Part shown: positions 34,001 to 46,347 of the stretch, in pieces | Layout of the letters: each line of letters opens with the position of its first letter | Numbering within the stretch: the first letter of the stretch is position 1 | NCBI RefSeq assembly: GCF_001625215.2 | Contig: NC_030384.2 | Location: 42,938,390 to 43,002,389 of the forward strand | Direction: 5' to 3' | DNA: 64,000 bases | Source: Daucus carota subsp. sativus | Lineage: Eukaryota; Streptophyta; Magnoliopsida; Apiales; Apiaceae | Notes under the pieces: generated by a model | Told to the model about the DNA's origin: nothing | Seen by the model: the letters and a program-made list of their open reading frames with translations, nothing else | Databases searched by the model: none | Position numbers and translations under genes: made by a program

Positions 34001-36955
34001 GTAACATCAGGATTGTTATAATTGATTGCTGTTATATTAGACCCGATTTACTTATCATATATATCTAAGTCGAGATCAATGCAACTATTAAATTTAACAA
34101 ATTTGATTTTTTGATGTGCGCAGAAATTTACAGACCAGCTGTTTCATTCAAAAATTTTGAAGATGAATTTGGATCGTTTCTAGAAGACATGGCCAATAAT
34201 AAAAGCACTCTGTTAGCCATCAAATTGTACCTGAAATGAGAAAGAATATATAGAGCTATTATCATATATTACAGGACTTTGATTTTAAATTAATGATAAC
34301 AAAAGTGTATAAGATAAGTGGAGGTAAAATGAGAAAACAAATAAATAATTACCGCCAGTGCAGATTTGACGATTCAAAACTCATAGAACCAATCTCAGAT
34401 ACCAGAGTTGTGAAATCTTTTCCATCTGAACTGTTGCCAGAATTACTGTAGATCCTTTTAGAGACTCCAGCAAAATAGATGTTGTATTTGACAAACAACT
34501 GTTGGCAATCAACAGAAACAAAATTATACCTTATACATGTGCAAGCAGTGACAGAAAACTGTAGTTAAATCAGTTCGTTATGACATCATACCTCAGTGAT
34601 TGCTTTCTGAGCTTTCATTGATTCATGATGAGAACTATAAGCAAAACCAACAACGTAAGGCATAATATGGACACAGTGGTATTGCCACAACACTAAGTTT
34701 GTGAATACTACGAGTCAATGCAATTAGATAGCTAAATGATGTAACAGTTACCTTGAAAGAATTCCAAGAAGAAACGAAGAAAATGCCTTTGGATCCTATA
34801 TGAGAGTAGATGAAGATTTATCAACATCAAACCCTAAAAGATTTCTGCTAAGGAGTGTGTGTAGATGCCTACCGTTGTTAGACGCTTCAGAATGGTTTGT
34901 GTGCCAAGGACTGCACAAGAACCTAAGACAGCACATTCTGGTGCCTTGGGGTTCCGCAAGTTCACAGTAAGCGTTAAGACACAGTTTGAAATTTTATTAG
35001 GCCAACGTTTAATCATTTTCAAGAGCGCTTTCCCAGCATGTCTGGCAGCCATTTAAAGAGACAATTTTAAATCCAAGTTTACAGATAAGCAGGCAATCAT
35101 ATGTAAAGCAACATATATGATAATAATATAATATAAAATAATATAATATGCATAATGAAGAAAAAGAATTGTATCAAAGTAGGTTAATAAACACAATATC
35201 TTAAGAGATGCACCACCACGACTTCACGAGTCATCTTCACAGCAAAGTGTAGGCGGGCCCTTAGTTTATGCAAACATATCACATGGGCTGATGCTTATAT
35301 TCATTGATTGTGATAACAAACACCTAAACTATTATTAGAGTACAATATAGTCATAGATATATGAGGCTTATGCAGAATACTGTGCCAAATGGTGAGCTAA
35401 TATATGATGTATCAGCAGATTGGAGGAGGATACTCACAGGCGAACAGTTTCATAGCTATGTAAGCAGAGGTTGAGAAGATCATTCATTAAAAGTACAACA
35501 TGTTCCGATGCAGATATATTCCCACTTGTTCTAAACAAGTGATAGTTTGATTGCGATGATCTCCAAGTACAATGCATGTATGCTTTGTCAATAAGTGCCC
35601 ACCTCGGTCTATAAGGAAATACAGAACCAGAGTGTAAATGAAGGTCGTACGAAGTATTAAACATAATATAAATAGTGAATCGAGACAAGACCACTCACCT
35701 CTTTTTCCCTTCAGAATGAGAAGAAACAATGAAATTAATTGGAGGTTCTATTATGGAAGCAGATTCATGTTTCCAAGTCTGTCTGTGGTTTGCCCATTCA
35801 TCATATTCTGAGCTTCCTGCATGTCAATTAGAATGTATAAGTGAATGGTAAGTTAGCATAAATAAATTTTAAACAATCTACACGCAGTGTCCAATACCAT
35901 AGTTTCCCAAAGCATCCATGATACGGATGACAAGTAGCAACAGAATGCTATCATCAGACTTGTCTTCTAACAAGTGCCTGCCAGAGTTTAACACTCATAA
36001 TGTTAGTAACTCACGCATAACAACTGTTATCTGAAAGAAAAAGCACACATATATAGAAGATAGAACAAGCAGACAACGCTATCATAAGACTCGTCTCTGA
36101 CGAGTGCCTGCCACAGGTAATGCTCATGATGTTAGTAGGATCCCGTTTGACTAATCCTTAACAAAAAATTAAGACTTAAATTGTACTTTGAGAGCAAGTT
36201 AATTTATACCTTAAGGTATTATCCATTTCAATTAATTTATTGTAATTCTGTAACTTATGAGTAATTAAAAATTAAAATTTACAAGTAACACATTTGGATA
36301 ATAATATTAACTTCTATAAAAAAAATCAAATACAAGCAATGTACTAAAAAAGGTACCTCCTACCAACTTTTAACTTCAAACTATTCTTTTAACTAAGTAA
36401 ATTTTTACTTACTACACAAACACATCTTTTTTAACTTAAAGTTAAAACCCCTTGATTTCAGGAGAGTCAAAAGTCTCCGAGTCACGCAAAACTATTATTC
36501 TTTGGAAGAAAAAGCATGCATATAGAGAAGAAAAGAATAAGCAGGAAACACTGATTATGCATCATCATGGAAACCATATTACTTGCAGGCCGCATGGATA
36601 ATAGTAGCAGCTTTTTCTCGCAACTCAATGCTTCCAACTTTTGAACCTGCTGCTCCGGCAATAAGAAAAGAAGTATTGCCTTGATCTTCAACCATCCCAT
36701 TTACACAAGATGGTTTGAAATCAGGCAAGCAAGATGTGACACCTTGTAATGAAGAATCTATGCGCAATAGAGTCACTTTCAAGTGCTCTTTCTCAGTTCC
36801 TGGTTACACAAATTTATAAATCGACGTAAGATACAAAAAATTGAAATAAGAAACTAGACTGGCTTTGTTTTGAGCAAATAAGTGTGTGCTTCTGCAATAT
36901 ACAGGCAGTCAATTCAGCATATGTATGTGTGTGTGTATATTTGTGTGTGTATAAT

Positions 36956-36990
<35 letters not shown>

Positions 36991-37649
36991 GTTGGGCTCA
37001 ATGGAGACCAAAAACTTTGGAGTCCTTAAAGACTAAAAGATCTACCGTTAAAATAATCTGGTAATTAATGGACATGATTAAATATTCTTTGTCCTGCATT
37101 TTCTTGTCCTACATTTCTAGTAATGTAAATTAATAATTTGCACTATTCTTGTCCTGCATTTCTAGTAATGTATTATTAATATTCTTGTCCTGCATTTCTT
37201 GTTTTAGTTTTAATTCAAAACTATCTTTATAATTTACATTATTCTTGTCTTGCATTTCTAGTAATGTATTATTAATAATTTGTCCCGCATATTTGTGATA
37301 TATCTAAGTGTTATTTTGTCTTGCAACAAATTCAATTCGTTGCAGAACAATGACAATGAGTTCAATGCCAATCATAGCCATGTCCAACTACATCTATGTT
37401 TTGTATGCAATTAATATTTTTATTTGTTAGAATTTCGGTGATTGAGCACCAATATTATGGAATTATTATTTTATGTTATGCGGGATTTAGAAGTACTGCT
37501 TGTTGTTCACCGATTTAGAAGTGCAGGACATGATAGGGAGAGAAAACGAATGTGCAGGACAAATAACATGAGCCCTTAGATTTGTAAGAAATGGATGGCT
37601 GTGATTAAGTCTCTCCGTCCTCCACAAAATCCAGTCTCCATAGAACTTT

Positions 37650-37730
<81 letters not shown>

Positions 37731-40700
37731 CCCACACATTATTAGGACGCACATTTTTAAAAGAGATGTAACTTTGAAACTAAATTAACAATCACCTTGT
37801 CGAAGCTTCACCAAATAATTTAATAATTTATTACCTCTAATTCATATATTAGTGACAATTTAAGAAAAGACTTGTTTGGTGAAATTTTAAGATAATTTTA
37901 TTTATACACATGTGTTAGATAAGGACAGAAATTGCACTAGGCAAGTAACCTGTGCAAGAAAAACCTTTACCTGTATCTGAATGAACCTTTGTTTGGCAGA
38001 TTTTTAGGAGATCATCCAACGCTGAATCCAAGTGCAGGTTAAGGAGTTCATTTGCAAACTGAACTTCTGCTGAATTTGAAATGTGCCAAGTTGGACCCAC
38101 TGATGACTCCATTTCAAAATCTTTAGTACTTGTCCATTTCTCTAAACCGCCAGATAAAGGATGCCGTGAACCAGACCTGAGCAATCGTAAAGTTTAAAAG
38201 TATCCTCTCGCACATACAGCTTGCTAGTCAGAGAGATCCAATTTCAAATTATATAAAAAAAAAAAAATTTGAACCAGCTAGACTTATGTAACTATACATA
38301 CTGATACTGATAAACAGGATAGTAAAGAACCAAGCTTCCAAGAAGAGATCGGAGGACGTTATCTCCAGCTCCATTTACCTGTCATGGAGTGTTATTTGAC
38401 AACTTATATCAGAATTCTAAGTGCATATTTGTGAATCAATCATGGATTATAAATCTGACAGTACAGACGGTTACTATTAGTCCTTTACAAAAACTTTGAG
38501 ATTGGAAATTAAATATTTTCCTAGTGTTTGAAAATACAGACATATACATAAAAAGATTATTGTGGTACTGTCCAGCCTGCTTAATGCTATAGGCATCCCA
38601 TATTCTGCATTTCTGCTGATGAGAAAAATACATATACAGCATCTTTTTTGTAAAATTACGTATACAAAAAAACCCGACCTGATACTCTAAGGATTTCATT
38701 TGCGTGTTAAGTTGTTGCGTCTTCCCAAAATTCATATTTATTTTGCATTCCCTTGTTTTTTCGACAAAAAGTTTATTGTCAGTTTTAGTGCAATGTTAGC
38801 ATGATTTCTTCTAAAGCTCAAATTCCTTAGCTAATTTAAAAGAAGCATTACAATGAAACTACTGTCGATGTTGATTGTTAAAGCAATAGAGTGAGCATTA
38901 AATATATAAACCTTCCAAGATGGGGACTCAAAAGCCGCAACAATTGCGTCTTTAAATTGGTTGGAGTATTGTAGAAGTGCAGGACCTCCATAACTGATAG
39001 CGACTGACAATACTTTCATCTGATAGTCAATTGATGTTTCAAGAGCTGGTGAGAGTGTTGCTTTTCCCTAAAATGACAAAACATTATTTCATTAGAAATG
39101 CTCATAAAGCATTGCAAAACATCATACAAAAAGGTATAATCAGGAAATAACCTTGCTAGAAACTGCAGAATCAAAATTTCCTCTTCCCCCAAAGCCTGTA
39201 ACGGGTGTACCATTTAAAGACGATATAACAGAAGACAAAATTGGTTCAACAAGGTAAACAACTGCTTCTTCTGGATTTGAGTGAACGCATGCACAACAAA
39301 GCAGCCCGATCTCCGCGATTGCTCCAGGAAGAATATTTGTCTTAAGAAACTTTGATATCTTTTTAAGAGCCTGATGTACGTTGTGTGCAGGGTGAAGTAT
39401 CATTATCTGGAGATTAAAAATTGTTTAATTTAATACTTTAAGTTAAAAGAAAACCTGGGTAAACAGTGTTTTTGAAAGCCTTCCAAGCAAAATTTGTAGC
39501 ATGGCAAAATAGTAAGGACCATCCTCAACCAGAAAAGTTCCTGAGGTTGCAGGAGAATGGGCACCTTCATTCCTGCGACACCACCATCCAGTTATTCCCA
39601 AGTATCAAGGAGAAGACAGACAGAGTTTATTGGAACAAAGAACATATGACATAAAGTTGGTTTTCTAAAAGTTGCTACTTACAATACACTACTAGGTTCT
39701 AAGTGTTGAAGTAAGGAAAACAGACGACAAAAGAATTCATCAAGCCACTCAGAAAAGCTGACTGTTTGCATGAATGAGGGTTCATCCATTTGATCTTCCA
39801 GCAGTGCAATCTGCATTGTAAAAAACTACATAGTTGAATATATTAACTTTCATTTGAAGTTAAAACATGCATGCAAGGAAGGAAGCACTTACATTGGAAA
39901 AGATGGAACCAAGCAGTTGCATAGTAGCCAGGGTTTTAGGAGGATCATTGGCATCCATACCAAGCAATGCATTGGATAATGAGATCATCAAAATATCACT
40001 GTAGACATCAGAGCCGCCAATATCTTCTTTTTTCATTGATGAATCTGATAATGGTGAGAGCAACAACGAACGCCCAGCAAATGCAACTGATGTCACAGCA
40101 GTCTTCAATTGATGAGTTGCTGTTGTCTAAGCATGATAAAGTTGAACATTAATGCACATAAACAAGCAATGAACGTCATCTGAAATTGGCATTATGATTC
40201 TTGCCAAACACATACCATACACTCAAAAGCTTTGACAATTAAAAGTAACTGTATTCACTGTGCTAGGAAAAGAGGTCAATTAAAGGCTTTCTCACCGTTT
40301 CAAGAGCCATATGAAAGCGAGATGCTAAAAATGGTAGGACCAGAGTGGGCTCTACATAAGACAGAATAGATGTTGCGGCAGCAACAGTTTCTGCAAGATG
40401 CTCATTTTTGCTATATTGGCCACGATTGATTAACTTCAATACAGTACTGACAAAGGAAGCCCTCTCTGATTGTCCCAGAACTACTTGACCTTGACTGCCA
40501 TCATTTGACTTCCTGAACATGTGTACAAATAATTAGAAATGGAAATGACCAAGCCATGTGTAATTTGCCTTAATTTCACCCGAGTATAGTTCTTACTTTT
40601 GCTCTTTTTGCAAGCGTTTTTGAAAGGAAGCTACTAAGTGGAACAAAAACCTCTCTAGTGAGTAAGTCCAACGACCGCCATTAGAGGGATGGTAAAATCT

Positions 40701-43700
40701 GGGAAATGACAAACAGAAAAGAACTGGTAACTACAGGTGATTAGAAAATACACACACACACACACACACACACACACTATGTTGTCAACTTGAGCAACAA
40801 ATTTTCGAAAACAAACTGTTCTAAGAGGTTGACCAATTTCTCAAAGTGCTCTTGTGCTGCTCCACCAGATTTTAGTAAATAAACCTGCATTGCCAGCATT
40901 ATCAAAGCAATATCAATATTAAGAATCACCTATCCGGATTCTTGTAGGAATTTCTTCCATAAGCAAGAGTTGTTTAATCTTACAATCGATTTTGCAATGG
41001 CCTTTGATGGAGTGACAGTTCTGTTAGAAAACAAAAACCTCGTATTTCTAGGAACATCAACTGAGAAAGGATATGATCCGTGGCCATTCGCAACTGGCAC
41101 CTATAAATGCAGAAATATATTATGACAGGAAATTATAAAATCATATGAGACAAAAAGAAAAAGAAGGACCTCGCATATCAGTATTCTACTTGCATTTGGT
41201 ATCCATCAGAAAAAAGCAAATGAGAGGTGCATCTCTATGATATTAGAAAGGAAGGGCCAGGCCAGCTGGTAGAAGTTTTAAGGTTCACAATATATAGACT
41301 ACTAAAATTTATATCTCAACATTCTAGCCCTTATTTGGAAAAATAAGTGCGACTTTTTAGGAGATGAGGTTGTTTTCAAAAAAATATTATTTTATGTGCT
41401 AATGAGTAAAAAAAATAGGAGGCTGATAAGAAAGTCTCGATCTATACAGCATGGTGAACAATTAAATAACGAGTTAAGAAACAAAAACAAAAAGAAAGAT
41501 AATAACTCAAATAGAAGAGGTGGAGGTAAATTTACTGAAATGTCTAAGTTAAAGATTAAATAGTTTTTTTTTGAGAATTTTGATTATTAGAACATGACAT
41601 GTGACATTGATAGAGAAGTACAATAGTTTTTTTATAGAAGCGCAGTTATCCCCATTTTTTAGTAGTAATATCTAAAGAGTGGCACTCTTAATTTTTCTCT
41701 GTAATGACTAATGAGAAAAATAAAAGTCAGTTTACAAAATTTTAAATTATATATCGATATACTTTTGTTAAGTAAATCATTACAATAGCTTCATTGTAGA
41801 CATGAGTAAATTAAGAAATAAATATAAGGCGCATGATGCAAAATCGGTGGAAATGGAATTAGTGGAAAATAACTAGAATATGAGGTAAGATTTTTGTGAA
41901 ATTCTAATCGTGTCCCTTAAAGAGTAGATTGAGAGCTACAAAGGAATATCAATCCAGGATAAAGCAACGAATAAAGAAAACAATGGGAGTAATGTTTATA
42001 TACGGAATACTGAGGAGTCTAATCAATACGCATTGTAACAATTTGGAACTAATAAAATGAAATCAAAATCGACACTAAAATGAGACATCATTGTGGCAAA
42101 AGATGAGGACAATATGAGGATGAGTACATCAATAGTTATGACGGAATATTTAACGGTAGTTTTTTTAATTTCAGGCTTTATTAGGATCTTTCAACATTAG
42201 TTACACATGATACATACTGAACGGCTAACAAATTAGTTAAGTAATATTCTTTTTCAATACATACGTATGCAAACATACATCAAAACATGAACTTGAGAAG
42301 AAAACATATGTTTGGACCCCATATCGTCATGGCTACGGCTACCGATATTGTGGGACCATAGTGCCATTTGTCATGACAACACTAGTTCACAGAGTCTCTA
42401 TGTATAAAGGCCATCCTGCTTACCTTTTTATCCCCTACATGCTTACATCTATTACTATATGCTTTATATATTATATATTTCATCTTGCTTTATGCTTCTA
42501 TTGAAATATAACATTGAGAATGTTTCCAAAATTGACAGGATGGCACCGTAGTTATGCTAATATTTCTATCATCTATCAACAACCTATCAATTTTGGAAAA
42601 AACATGAAATATGCAAATTGTTGATAGTTGCATTTTTCAGTGACTGAACTCCTTATCTGGATGGAGGAAAAGCTTTTCAGAAAATGAATGCTTAACATTT
42701 AGAGTCTTATTTTTATGCACACGAGTTGTAACACTGTGAAAATCAGAGTAAGGGAATTTTACAGAACTCCTACAAAATTATCATTTAATCAAATTTTACA
42801 CATCATAGTTAACTAATATGAGAACAATTATTAAACTTACCTCAAACATGTTCAGATATTTGCTGTATAGTGTAGGCAAGAAGCCTTGCCAGTCAATGAA
42901 GTTATAGTTTTTTATGACTCGGGCTGTAACAGCCGCCCATTGACTGTTCCAGAATTGGCAATTCGGAATCATATCCCAGTGATGCAAACATATTTGCATC
43001 CACTCACTGTCACGGAAAGTTATTGATGATAAAAACAAATAAATTAGCTCCACCATATATTAAAAATGTCAAACCATGTATATCTTGTCCCTCATAAGCC
43101 ATAACAAGCAGTAGCATAACTCACTGGGAATAGAAGTCCTGATTATCTGAGTTTGTTGGAAGAAAAAGTCTCACGAACCCAGAACCTTCAAAAGCTGAAT
43201 TATGCCATGGGTTTTCCAGTAGATGTCTGTCAATGAGAATCGTCAGATGAAATAAAGCAATTAATTAATGAAATAATAATAAGCATGGGCACATTCAGGA
43301 TGATTACATAGTCAGATACATATTATCATGATAAAAAATATAATGGATTATAATAAGTCTACATAAAGAAATTTTTAGACGGGAGTATTCAATCACATGG
43401 GGTTCACCAATGCAGAAACCATGTAAAAAGGAACAACATGCCAAGTACGTTACTATTGCCTGGGAAAGAAGCTCAAGCTTGTTGGTAAATAATGATACAT
43501 CATAAATAAGAAACATGAAGTCAAAGATTTACAAACTCACATGAACTCGGACCATATTTCATTCGCAGAACCTGGTGGGAAGAACCTCCGGCAGGAGCGG
43601 ACAAGAGAAGTGACGGTCTCAAAATGGCGCTGCCTTATCCTCCATCCTTCTGGGCCTGTATTCCTGTGCCACGAACCAATAAAAGTACCAACTTGTAGTT

Positions 43701-44486
43701 TATTAAAGATGGAAAAAATAAAACAGATGGCGTAGCTAAATGAATGAGATCACCAACCTTGTGAAGTGTGTATGAAGCAAAGAATCATATAAAGGGCGCC
43801 ACTGGATTTTCAACGACAATTTCTTGCGGAATTTATTCAATAACTGAACAAGTAAAGCTCCCCATCTAACCTGATCAAGAACAATCCAAACAAATGTAAA
43901 TATCATCATTACATGAAAAAAATCAAACATTCCCATACATTCTTACATAACAGCCCAACAACTACACTTAACAAGGCGACAAACCTGCGCAAACAGCTTG
44001 TCCTGCGATTGGTGGAACAATTGCAGCCCGAATTCGACAAGTTCTACGACGTCATCCAAAGATACTTCACTTTTCGCCTTGACAAAGCTACATTACAAAC
44101 CAATTCAATACAAAACCCTCATTACCCCATTCCATCACTACTCATCATTTCCACAATTAACTCATAAACATCAATAATCAACACATACATGTACACAACT
44201 AACACGAGTAAACTATCATACACTAAAATTAAACCACACGAATGACTTGAACATAAAAATATTAAAATTGAGAAATTGAGAAAATGAGAAATAAATAGGA
44301 ATTGAGAAAGAAAGAAAAAACTCACAGGTCAATAACAGGGATCCACTTAATAGTAGAATAAACAGATTCAGGATCATCAGGGCGATAAGATTGTTGAACA
44401 GACTTAACAACGCGCCTGAACGATTCAGGCTCCTTCTTAGTCTCCTCAGCGATTGGGGGAGGCAGCCAGGCGTTGTAGAGATGCAT
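28059..44486 (-). CDS. PA200: PA200, proteasome activator subunit 4 (Blm10 family)
   Basis: Predicted 1817-aa HEAT-repeat protein that caps the 20S proteasome and opens its gate, in nucleus and cytosol. 35 exons on the minus strand, upper to lower coordinate: 44486-44326, 44087-43985, 43870-43758, 43663-43541, 43226-43125, 43006-42841, 41100-40984, 40884-40817, 40698-40597, 40512-40296, 40126-39893, 39810-39683, 39572-39455, 39406-39152, 39067-38912, 38378-38302, 38176-37971, 36799-36583, 35977-35898, 35816-35699, 35608-35438, 35041-34873, 34795-34752, 34634-34592, 34498-34353, 34230-34136, 33981-33092, 32712-32449, 32250-32155, 31566-31388, 30578-30497, 29102-28978, 28648-28556, 28358-28205, 28100-28059. 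All phases close. N-terminus MHLYNAWLPPPIAEETKKEP, internal NALLGMDANDPPKTLATMQL and WPRTPSWISLLGSD match Arabidopsis PA200 as remembered. The C-terminus is S-Y-F-A, where yeast and animal relatives end Y-Y-A; this tail inserts into the 20S alpha-ring pocket. The gene appears intact. Confidence 0.94.
30658..30678. repeat. Poly-C tract in PA200 intron 30
   Basis: A run of 21 C (poly-G on the transcript), 79 bp beyond the acceptor of exon 31 within the intron. It could form a G-rich structure in the pre-mRNA; its exact length may be a sequencing uncertainty. Confidence 0.85.
30793..31052. mobile_element. Stowaway MITE (Tc1/mariner type), complete
   Basis: A 260-bp element in PA200 intron 30 flanked by TA on both sides (30791-30792 and 31053-31054). 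The ends are near-perfect inverted repeats: CTCCCTCCATCTCATATTAT on the left and its reverse complement on the right, extending about 28 bp to GTGTC. The CTCCCTCC terminus and TA target are diagnostic of Stowaway. No coding capacity. The high match of the two arms suggests a fairly young insertion. Confidence 0.93.
31344..31372. repeat. (GT)n microsatellite beside a PA200 splice donor
   Basis: A GT run of about 29 bp. On the transcript strand it is (CA)n starting about 16 nt inside intron 30, just after the exon 30 donor at 31387. Confidence 0.95.
36073..36128 (-). pseudogene. Broken partial copy of PA200 exon 19 edge
   Basis: A diverged copy of the 5' part of exon 19 and its acceptor (real version about 35943-36000) lies in intron 18, just upstream of the real exon on the transcript. 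The copy keeps the acceptor AG (GTGGCAG|GCACTCGTCAGAG against TGGCAG|GCACTTGTTAGAAG). It has lost one A of GAAGAC, which shifts frame, and it lacks the rest of the exon and its donor. The flanking intron sequence (about 36001-36070) is also repeated, at about 36478-36542. So this is a tandem duplication of about 130 bp whose second copy was later split by an insertion. Confidence 0.75.
36131..36477. mobile_element. Probable insertion splitting the exon 19 duplication
   Basis: About 345 bp of AT-rich sequence between the two halves of the second duplication copy (left half ends GATGTTAGTA, right half resumes GAGTCACGC). The unduplicated version reads straight through, GTTAGTAACTCACGC. The left edge has a CCCGTTTGACTAATCC motif of hAT-MITE style, but I cannot match it convincingly to the right edge, so the class is unknown. 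Confidence 0.5.
36915..36988. repeat. GT then CA/TA microsatellite
   Basis: GT-rich runs at about 36921-36950 are followed by (CA)n at 36955-36978 and (TA)n to 36988. The GT and CA arms are complementary, so the stretch can fold into a hairpin. It lies in PA200 intron 17, directly beside the element at 36989. Confidence 0.85.
36989..37650. mobile_element. MITE-like element in PA200 intron 17
   Basis: Imperfect terminal inverted repeats: left GCTCAATGGAGACC, then CTTTGGAG; right, inverted, GTTCTATGGAGACTGG, then TTTGTGGAG. The interior (about 37088-37285) repeats TTCTTGTCCTGCATTTCTAG-type units four or more times. The end motif (agttctatgaagacc...tggagac) and the internal GCAGGAC word recur in the small element at 58435-58560, so the two appear to be one family. 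The element is flanked by simple repeats on both sides. Confidence 0.55.
37651..37727. repeat. (CT)n(AT)n compound microsatellite
   Basis: (CT)20 at 37651-37690 followed directly by (AT)n to about 37727, in PA200 intron 17 at the right edge of the MITE-like element. Confidence 0.95.
40750..40779. repeat. (CA)n microsatellite in PA200 intron 8
   Basis: A pure CA run of about 30 bp inside the short intron between exons 8 and 9 (40699-40816). Confidence 0.95.
41101..42840 (-). other. Longest PA200 intron (intron 6, 1.74 kb)
   Basis: AT-rich non-coding sequence between exons 6 and 7, by far the longest intron of the gene. Most of the gene's other introns are 80-400 bp. No open frame of note and no clear terminal repeats that I could pair; it may contain an old degenerate insertion. 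Confidence 0.7.
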
Positions 44487-46347
44487 CTTCTGTTTCTGTG
44501 TAAATAAAATTGAGTTTGTGTTTAATTGGGAATAATGAGAATGTAAATAGAGTGAATGTGTTTGTGTAGAGAGAGAGGGGGTGTATATATAAGTTGTGTG
44601 CTGGTCTTCGTTATATCTTTCTTAACAAGAAATAGAGAGAGAGAGAGAGATTGCGGTTTGGGGTGTTGAGATATTTGGTCGGGGTTGACTGGCGACCGGG
44701 AGCGCCGGTGACAAAGATGAAAGCTTATGTAATTGTGACTAGGAAGTAGAGGGGGTGTTTGTTGATAGCTACGGATTGGATTTTTATTTTTAGAATTTAG
44801 ACAAGGGGAAAATTTCTTTTTGTGTGTGAGTGAGTTTTCTTTGGTGAGGGGAAACAATAGGTTTTGTGAAAGAAGCGAGGTGAAAGACGCATTGGGAACA
44901 TGAGTACTTTCTGGCCACCCTGGCCTGTTGCAACATTGATTGGTGGTCACTGACTCACTGGTCAGGCAGTCAGGTCAATGAGAGGGGGCTGCCACTGCAA
45001 TTTATTGTTCCGGATCTCAGATTTTACCATCATGGTGGATTATTTGTAGGGGTCGTTTCTTGCTATTTGTATTTATTATTGTTGATTTTATGATCATTGC
45101 AGATTTTGTAGGGGACGTTTCTACTTTAATGTGTATTTTTAAAATTTTATGATTATAGAAAAAGTAAAAAATAATTTTGTTGATTAAAAAAAAATCAAAT
45201 AACACAAAAGATTCGGAACGAAAAGAGTATTAATTACTTCCTCTATTCAAAATTATTGTATACTCCAAAAAAGCAATTTTAAAAATTGTTATAAAATATC
45301 AAATATGACTTAATTTTATAAATTCTAGAATGTCAAAGAAAACTGAAAAACAACTTAAACTTCTAATTTCTACTCCACTTTTTTCTTTCAGATAAAAAGC
45401 ATTTATTGTAAATTCACCCGAACAGACCCTAGAGAGTATTGGGGGCATGAACTTTCTCCTTGGGGAAAAAATATGTACCTGAAGCATATTCTACCACAAT
45501 TCCACAACCGCAGGAAGTCAGGAACTTTATATGACCGTGAAGTTTGGGTGTTTAGAGAATGATCTTTTACTCATACTAGGTATATATGACACTTATAATT
45601 TTGTTCCCCGCAAAGCCTTTTTTAGATTCTCCAGCAGATTGCATCTCCCATGCACCATCAGCCTGTCAAATCATTTGTCTTGGGCCTTCTATCAAAGCTC
45701 ACAACACGGCCCATGCCCATGTTATGCTGTATTTGTTCATTTCTCTTCCGACACATAATCAGATTTTCAGAATGACCCGGGTCCATATTTCCAGATTTTC
45801 TCTGGTTACCGGTAAAATTAATTTAAGAAAAGAAAGTATACAAAATTTTGATCCTTAATTTATAATATAATATAATTAAATCACTTAACATAAATTGTTA
45901 TTCCAATTGTTAGTTCGAATTTTTTATATTTATCTGATACTGCTAGTTTAAGTTTCAAATTCCATCAAAAATATATTATAATAAATTATTAATAAAATCA
46001 CACAAATAAGATTTATTGCAAATAGATAAAATAACAAAAAATTGTGACATCTGTTAATCTTTTAATCACCTTCATAGGTTACACCATTACAGTAATCACA
46101 AAATTCTGACCGTTGCAAATGCCAGCAAGCAAATCTAGAGAAAATATAGCCGTTAGAGTTCCAGGCGTTACAACAAGCTGGCACTGCATAAAAGCAAACA
46201 AGCTGATATCCACATCCACATTACAATTAAAGCTTACTCGCTAATCTCATAATTAAAGAAGCATCACTCTGTTCTAGTACTTAAATTTTGTTGATATCAT
46301 TTCTAGTCATTTCTTTCAATTTTTCAAGACCTGAGCAATTAGCATCC
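44487..46347. other. Shared upstream region of two divergent genes
   Basis: 1.86 kb between the PA200 start (-) and the membrane-protein start (+). A (GA)n run at about 44634-44650 lies 150 bp upstream of the PA200 start codon and is CT-rich on the transcript strand, likely in its leader or promoter. A TACTTCCTCTATTCAAAATT run near 45236 looks like one end of a Stowaway-type element without its partner. No gene is supported. Confidence 0.5.
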
